A stretch of DNA of 64,000 nt, from assembly GCA_030248295.1 (NCBI GenBank), contig JASANH010001530.1, positions 1-64,000 on the forward strand, in the 5' to 3' direction. The translations under genes were made by a program, and so were the position numbers. Below, piece after piece: positions 58,001 to 64,000 of the stretch. The DNA comes from Mesodorylaimus sp. YZB2_4 (taxonomy: Eukaryota > Nematoda > Enoplea > Dorylaimida > Dorylaimidae). The notes beneath the pieces were generated by a model. It was not told the origin of the DNA. It did not search any database and saw only the letters and a list, made by a program, of their open reading frames with translations. The first letter of the stretch is position 1, and each line of letters opens with the position of its first letter.

Positions 58001-61000
58001 ACCGTTACTTATCTTCGCCTTTCTCTTCTTTTTCTGTCTCAACGTCATAGCATTTGCATTCCTGGTTAGCGCATTCTTCAACGGAGGTAAGTCATGCTAT
58101 GATCACATTATTGAATCTCCTTTATTGGTGCTTCTGTTTCAGCGAACAATGCCACCCTGTGCGCCGGTGTTCTCTGGTTCCTTCTCTACGTGCCTTGCTT
58201 GTACGCTCAAAGGTTTTATGCGGAGTTGAGTCGAGTGGACAAGCTGTCTTTCGGTTTACTAGCACAGGGTGCAACTGTGATCGGGTGTCAAATCATTGCC
58301 ACCTTAGAAGCTAAAGGTCAGTACTGTGTGTCCGCGGCTTCATAAAATCAGTCTTGTATGCTTTGGTTTTTAGGATCGGGTATGCGCTGGGATAATGTTA
58401 GCACCAGATTGGGGTCGAATGGACTGGCGCCATACGAAATCCTTTTGTTACTTTTCTTCGATGCTCTTCCTTTATTTCTATTAGCTTTCTACGTTGACTG
58501 CGTAAAGTCTGGTCGGCGTCGATGGCATTTCATATTTCCTGTAGGTATCTGCGCTTTGAAATGCTGTCTGAGTCTCCATGCGTTGAGGTTCATTTCAGTG
58601 TCTTAAATGGTGTTGTGGGAAAACGTGGTATAATGGTGGCCATCCACCCGCTCCACCACATTTCGATTCGAATTCAGTCGAGAAAGCCAGCTCGGAAAAA
58701 CGAGCTTCCATAGTCATTGAGAATGTGGTCAAGGTAAAAGCTGTGGTCATATATCCATAAAAATCACTTCTTGATTCCTGAGCTTCTAATTCCAGAAGTA
58801 CAAAGACCATCATGGACGAGAAGTGCGGGCACTAAATCATTTTTCTCTCCATGTGCAACCGGGAGAACTAACGGTCATCCTAGGCCATAATGGGGCTGGG
58901 AAAACTACTCTCATGAAAGTTTTGACAGGTAAGATAAGCTTTTCGTTCGAAGCGCAAAAACTTGAGAGTTCATCGTTTAGGTTGTCTGAGGCTGTCTAGC
59001 GGCACAGTGTACATAAATGACAAGGACGCATTGTCGGAGATGGACATCATCCGGCACACCCTCGGATATTGCCCTCAGTACAACACTCTTTTCGATTGCT
59101 TGACCGTCGAAGAACACCTGAGGTTCTGTCTTATGGTAAGGACTCTACCCTGAAGGCAGACACTTTTTCTAAGCCTCCTATTTCTTTCTTAGCTAAAGAG
59201 TTCAGAGGGCTTGGTCGTGTCAGCGGGAGACAAGATGGACAAAATTAACCAGCTGTTGAGGAAACTCAGACTCGATAAGAAAAGACAAGACTTGGCACGC
59301 AATTTGTCAGGAGGACAGAAAAGAAGGCTTTCATTAGCCATGGCTCTGATCGGCGGGTCACAGGTGAGTACAGTGAAGAAATTTACTTCAGCATCCAGTG
59401 ACACCACTTTTCCACGAAACTTGTGCAGTCAAGGTGCCTGCAGAGCAGATTTGTCACTATTATTTGCGACTTTCCATATGTAGGTCATTTTGCTGGACGA
59501 ACCCACCAGTGGTATGGACCCGGGAGCCAAGGGTGACATCATTGATGTCCTGAAGCAAATAAAACAACCACATGTAACTTTGGTCTTGGTCACTCATTAC
59601 GTGGACGAAGCAGAGCTGCTCGGAGATCGCGTAGCTATTGTGGCTGACGGCCGTCTGAAATGTTACGGCACAAACATGTTCTTGAAAAACCGCTTTGGTA
59701 AGGGCTTATCCCGGCATAATACTCGTATCTCAGGATACAGTAGAAAGTGCGTGTTTCAGGCAACGGGTACCGCTTGACCGTCTCCTTCTCATCGGAGCCG
59801 GGACGACGGGTGCGTACTGATATAGCAGCACAAAGAGTTCAAGAAGCTGTGGATGAGATCACCCCTGGAACGTGTCGTTTGCTGAAAACGAAAGGCAATG
59901 AAGCCTTTTTCTTGCTGCACAGCATTTCTGACACATCCGAGACTTGTCGCAGGTAAGGCCCTCAAAATGGCACTGCCAGCATCGTATCCGCATTGGAATA
60001 TGTGATTTAGACACCAAGAGGTCCTATTCACTTTGGAAAATCTGTCAGAACCGCTGTGCATCAGTGCCATATCCGTCAGCATGCCTTCGATGCAAGACGT
60101 CTTCATGAAGTAAGCATAGCTGATGTACGTCCTAGTGCAAGCGAGCTCAGACGCGCTGTAGATTGCGCCTTTCCTGAGACCCCTCCACATCAGCACCTAC
60201 AGTATTCCACACTCACCGTCAGCTAAAGATTCTTTCCTACCGCTTCAGTTGTTCAACATACGACGACAGAAAGGAGAATCCACCAATGGCTGTGAACGTC
60301 AACGATTGCGAAGACGATGCCCGACAACTCGACATCCCATTGACGACAACAGAGCGCAACAGGGGATCGCTATTAGTCGTGCAACAGTTTATGACTTCGC
60401 TTCGAAAACGGGCATTATACAGCTGGCGACAGAAACGACTGTTATTCTTCCAGTTCTTGGTCTTAATCTTGAGCGTGGCAATGGGCTCTATCGTAAACTA
60501 CTTACTCAGACGGTACGAGCCGCAGATGCCTCCCTTGGAAATAAACGCAGGCGCTTATGGAAAAACAGTCGTACCTGTCACTATTTCCTTAAATTCTGAC
60601 AACCGAACTGACGCAACGCCTAGTCCTGTGATCCGTCGAATTGCTGATAGTCTCGTGAACACTTTCCGGAACTCGGTTTTCATCGACTCGAAGGTGGAGG
60701 AGCTGCCGGTAAGGTATTGCACTGCTTGATGGAGAGGGACTAAGCTCCTCTGGGTTCAATCCTGGTTGATCTCAAACGCCTGGCCGTGAGTGACTCATCT
60801 CATAGTGAAACGGGAGCCGTGAGCAGTTTCGGCTGTGAAGACTGGCAGGGCTCAATCCCACCCGCCATGTCGGATGAAACTGGTGTCTGGTACCAAATAC
60901 CCTTATATGGAGATACCCCGAGGAGATAGGGAGCGGCAAGCTGTCTTTTGTCCGCACCTTATTTAGAGAGTTTTACTGCTGGGCGAATGCAGGCCACGCT

Positions 61001-63763
61001 CGTGGGCAGACTTCATAAAAACTTCCATCGTCATTCTACCTGTTTAGGGCAGCACTGATATGTCCTCGTGGCTCTTGAATCAAAGTAGCGAAGAAGGCGA
61101 GCTATTTACGCGGTCACGCCTATTTGCCGTCGACGTGGCTAAGAAAACCATGCAGACGAACGAATCCTTCATCCAATACTTCAACCTGAACGGTTATTTC
61201 AACACGAGGGCTTCGCACGGTTTAGGAAGCCTAATGAACGCCATGAGCAACGCCATACTGAAGCATTACTGCCCAGAATGTCAAATAAGAACCGTAAATT
61301 ACCCACTACCCCAGACCACAATCCTCTATTATCCATTCGGGGATGACTTCGTGACAGTGCTTTGCTTGCTGGTTGGAATATCCTTCTTTTGCACAACCTT
61401 CGCCGTCTGCATCGTGGAAGAGCGGGCTAACGGGGCCAAGCATTTGCAGCTGCTGATGGGACTGAGACTGGGGGCATACTGGCTGGCGAATTGCATCTGG
61501 GATGCTGTCATGTACGTGGTGGCATGCGTATTAATTATCCTAATTTGGAAGGCAGGCGGGAGTTTGTTATTGAAAAACCCTGTTGGATTTGCGCACATAT
61601 TACTGATCCTGAGTGGCCACGGTGTGGCCATGATCCCCATGACATACGCCTTGACTTTCCTACTTCGCACTCCAGCCAGCGCCATGACCGTTTTGACTTC
61701 GATCAATCTAATACTAGGTAAAGTGATGCTTCTGGAAACAGGCCCGAGGTTACAATCTCGTGTGTTTCAGGCATGGCACCAACATTGGCCGTGGCCATGC
61801 TCGCTCACTTATCTTTCGGCCAGCCTAATCTACGAGATGTCGAGCAGCAGATCACCGACGTGTGCGCCTCATTATTTCCCCAGTTCGCACTTGCACGCTC
61901 CCTCATGGCCTACTACAACAATATTATTATGAGGGAGCAATGCGAAGCCATGAACTTGTGCAGCTGGCTGTGTAAGTCTACGCCTGTCTGCACCCATCTC
62001 TTATCTGCAATGCTCTTCTCTTTAGCTCAATCGACCAATGCCTATTTCCGTGTGACTGATTCTCCTCTCGAGTGGCAACTGCCTGGCGTTGGCCGTCTGC
62101 TATTGACCATGCTGTTACAAAGTGTGGTCTTCTACTGCTTCCTTTTCTTAATCGAATGCTTCTCATTGCAACCTAGTCGCTGGTGGTATTCTCGAGTCTC
62201 TTCTAAAGCATCGGCCGTCCCCGCGACTATGTGGGCCAGCCGTGATCCAAATGCAGTCGAGTACATCGGCTCGGGTCTGAATGGAATAGGCATCGGACCA
62301 GAAGTACTGCTTGATGTTAGAGAACTATCAGTTCGGTATGATAAGGAGAACCCGGCAAAACCAAAATCACCAGCGGTAGAAAAATTGAGTTTTCGAGTAT
62401 GCCGCGGCGAAATCTTTGGATTCAATGGCGAGAACGGGTCCGGTAAGACCTCCACGTACAAAGTGTTGACTGGCCTACTCGCGCCGCATTCGGGGGAGGC
62501 TATACTCAATGGGAAGAATGTGAGGCATTCGTGGAGAAAGGTAAGACGGTACAACGGGCTACGCTGTCCTTCGTTCATACTGTAAGTTTAATTATTTCAG
62601 GCGGCTCAAGATATCGGTTACTGTCCGCAATTTGATGCCTTATTAGAGCGATTGACTGGCTACGAGATATTGACGCATTTTGCTAGGCTACGCGGTCTTG
62701 TTGGATACGAGATTCCTCGAGTGGTTTCTGGCCTCCTGGAGGCTTTACACTTGACACGGCAAGCGGACAGGCTAGTCAAGTCTTACAGGTAAATGTGACT
62801 TGTCTGTCGCTACAGTCAGCCACCCCCATTAGTCAAACTGCCTGCAACAGCAGATTTTAATGCTACTGCTAGCTCAGCCGATAGGCTAGATTTGCAATCC
62901 ATTCTCTTGCGTCTAGTGGTGGAAACAGACGAAAGATCAGTTTGGCCATCTCGCTGTTGGGCGCGCCATCATTGCTCCTTTTGGACGAGCCCACATGCGG
63001 CGTTGACCCCAGAGCAAGAAGGGTCATTTGGAGTTTGCTAAAATTCATGAAAGTCCGTCTGAATGCTGGAATTCTGCTTACATCGCATGAGTAAGCTATC
63101 ACCTCAGTTCAGAGCCTATCCGGCAGACAAGTTTTCATTTTCAGCATGGAAGAATGCGAAGCCTTGTGCGACAAGATGTGTGTGCTGGTAAAAGGACGTC
63201 TGGCCTGCGTCGACACCCCAAGCTCGTTGGCGGAAGAGTATGGATGTCACTACGTGCTGAGGCTGACGGTTGAAAATAGCAGCGATTTAGAAGATGTCGA
63301 GGAAGCCGTCTTTGCTTTATTGCCTGATGCACAGTTGAAGGTATGATAACAGTATCTTGATCTTACGCAATGGGTACCGTGGCGTATTGCAGCCTCGGGC
63401 GTACCACAGCCGCATTAATTGCTAGAATGGGCTCGCGCCAAAGTTACTTCCATCCTTTGTCACATGACCTCTCCATTAAGTGGGTGTTGATAACCACTAA
63501 GCCACACCCATATTGTGCTGTCGTGAAACCTAATCTCTCGTTATTCCTTGTTTTAGGCCAAACCAAACTCGTGTCAAGTTCATTTCACAGTCCCTAAGGG
63601 CCCTGACGTCACGTGGTCTCGACTGTATCGAGTTGTGGAAGGTTTAGTTTCGCAGTGGCCGCTATCCGATTTTGCTATATCCCGTGCTAGCTTGCAAGAA
63701 GCGTTTGTAACTGTGGCCAGGGGAGAGACGGCGCCGTTGGTTGAGCAAAGAAGATTTAGATAG
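55025..63763 (+). CDS. ABCA-type full ABC transporter
   Basis: Seen: about 22 exons joined in phase from 55025 (or upstream) to TAG 63761-63763. Membrane domain 1 starts [20 protein letters not shown] with a large extracellular loop and [23 protein letters not shown]1 has Walker [11 protein letters not shown]-loop [18 protein letters not shown], signature [18 protein letters not shown], Walker [13 protein letters not shown] and the H-loop [13 protein letters not shown]. Membrane domain 2 (60.3-62.2 kb) carries a second large loop. NBD2 has [50 protein letters not shown] and [16 protein letters not shown], then the end [13 protein letters not shown]. Known: ABCA proteins move lipids across membranes; nematode CED-7 is a member. 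The order and length are standard. The N-terminal 100 residues are R/S-rich and unlike the family, so the true start is uncertain. Confidence 0.93.
55797..56636 (+). other. First long intron of ABCA gene
   Basis: About 840 nt between the exon ending PQVTAA and the [11 protein letters not shown] exon. No gene is seen in it. Confidence 0.6.
57385..57861 (+). other. Long intron within ABCA membrane domain 1
   Basis: About 480 nt between the EKETHLV exon and the EYIEVVTG exon. No feature is seen. Confidence 0.5.
60711..61047 (+). other. Intron of ABCA gene with repeat-like GC-rich DNA
   Basis: It contains B-box-like stretches (GGGTTCAATCCTGG and GGGCTCAATCCCACC) that suggest an old tRNA-derived repeat, but I see no matching A box or acceptor stem. 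Confidence 0.3.
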
Positions 63764-64000
63764 CGTGAATAGGCTCAATGAGAAACTTGAACTGTGCTTT
63801 CTATCGGGATGCTTCCTTGCGATGGCCTACTATATACAGTAAACCAGTTACGTTATGAATAGCCGCGCGAAAAAATATATGTTTTATGTTTGCCCAAGTG
63901 CCAGTGACAGTTAGAAGAGATGCCATGTATCGAGGTGCCAATAGCAGGTTTCTACACGAACCAGCATCACTTTTGCACACTACAATTTCCAGTGTATGCC
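63764..64000. other. 3' flank of ABCA gene
   Basis: No gene and no AATAAA seen in the last 237 bases. Confidence 0.5.

Noticed and set aside
60711-61047. tRNA or SINE in ABCA intron
   Set aside because: Two B-box-like strings are present but no A box or acceptor pairing.
1-64000. CRISPR array, bacterial operon or biosynthetic cluster
   Set aside because: No regularly spaced identical repeats, and the genes are eukaryotic, intron-bearing and functionally unrelated.

Overview
The window is eukaryotic, animal nuclear DNA. Almost every gene is split by short introns (mostly about 45-80 nt) with GT donors and T-rich TTTCAG or TTTTAG acceptors. The products are animal families: SLC17, DDHD phospholipase, CUB/C-type lectin/EGF, Ly6, TSPO and ABCA. 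Several signs point to a nematode: two ~105-residue small heat-shock proteins of the HSP-12 type (WDWPL N-terminus, PNEIE/PNEVD motif), the remains of a serpentine-type receptor, TTTCAG splice acceptors, and dispersed 12-16 nt poly-G/poly-C tracts. I rate nematode as likely, not proven; another ecdysozoan remains possible. The exon boundaries below were read by eye from splice consensus and reading-frame continuity.

Layout. 1-2306 (+): 3' part of a DDHD-type phospholipase with one in-frame TGA. 2989-5466 and 6439-8710 (-): two tandem SLC17 anion transporters with the same 12-exon structure. About 10179-10263: tRNA-like, strongly foldable element. 10664-11321 (+): small secreted Reeler-domain protein. 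About 12096-19382 (+): large CUB/C-type lectin/EGF single-pass receptor. 20081-23404 (-): CPA1 sodium/proton exchanger of the SOS1/SLC9C type. 23795-26066 (-): mitochondrial AFG1/LACE1 AAA ATPase. 26675-28911 (+): membrane-anchored protein with a YccV/HspQ-like (hemimethylated-DNA-binding) domain.

28.9-32.8 kb is gene-poor and holds a decayed copy of the last DDHD exon. A third, intact SLC17 paralogue follows (32863-35023, +). Then come a small heat-shock gene (35326-35750, -), a LINE reverse-transcriptase relic (36.7-37.2 kb), a GC-rich block of broken ORFs (37.3-39.3 kb) and a broken receptor-like gene (39.7-40.1 kb). The rest is a two-exon coiled-coil gene (41360-42619, +), a second small heat-shock gene (45873-46412, -), an intronless Ly6/uPAR gene (47926-48435, +), TSPO (49535-50635, -), a ~4 kb gene-poor stretch, and a complete 22-exon ABCA transporter (about 55025-63763, +).

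No operon-like or pathway-level grouping is evident. The clearest internal relationships are the SLC17 trio with its DDHD neighbour and the pair of small heat-shock genes. I found no CRISPR array, bacterial island or clearly new multi-gene system. The most notable signals are the DDHD stop codon, the DDHD/SLC17 rearranged duplication, the tRNA-like hairpin, the unusual receptor architecture and an intron made of two tandem copies.
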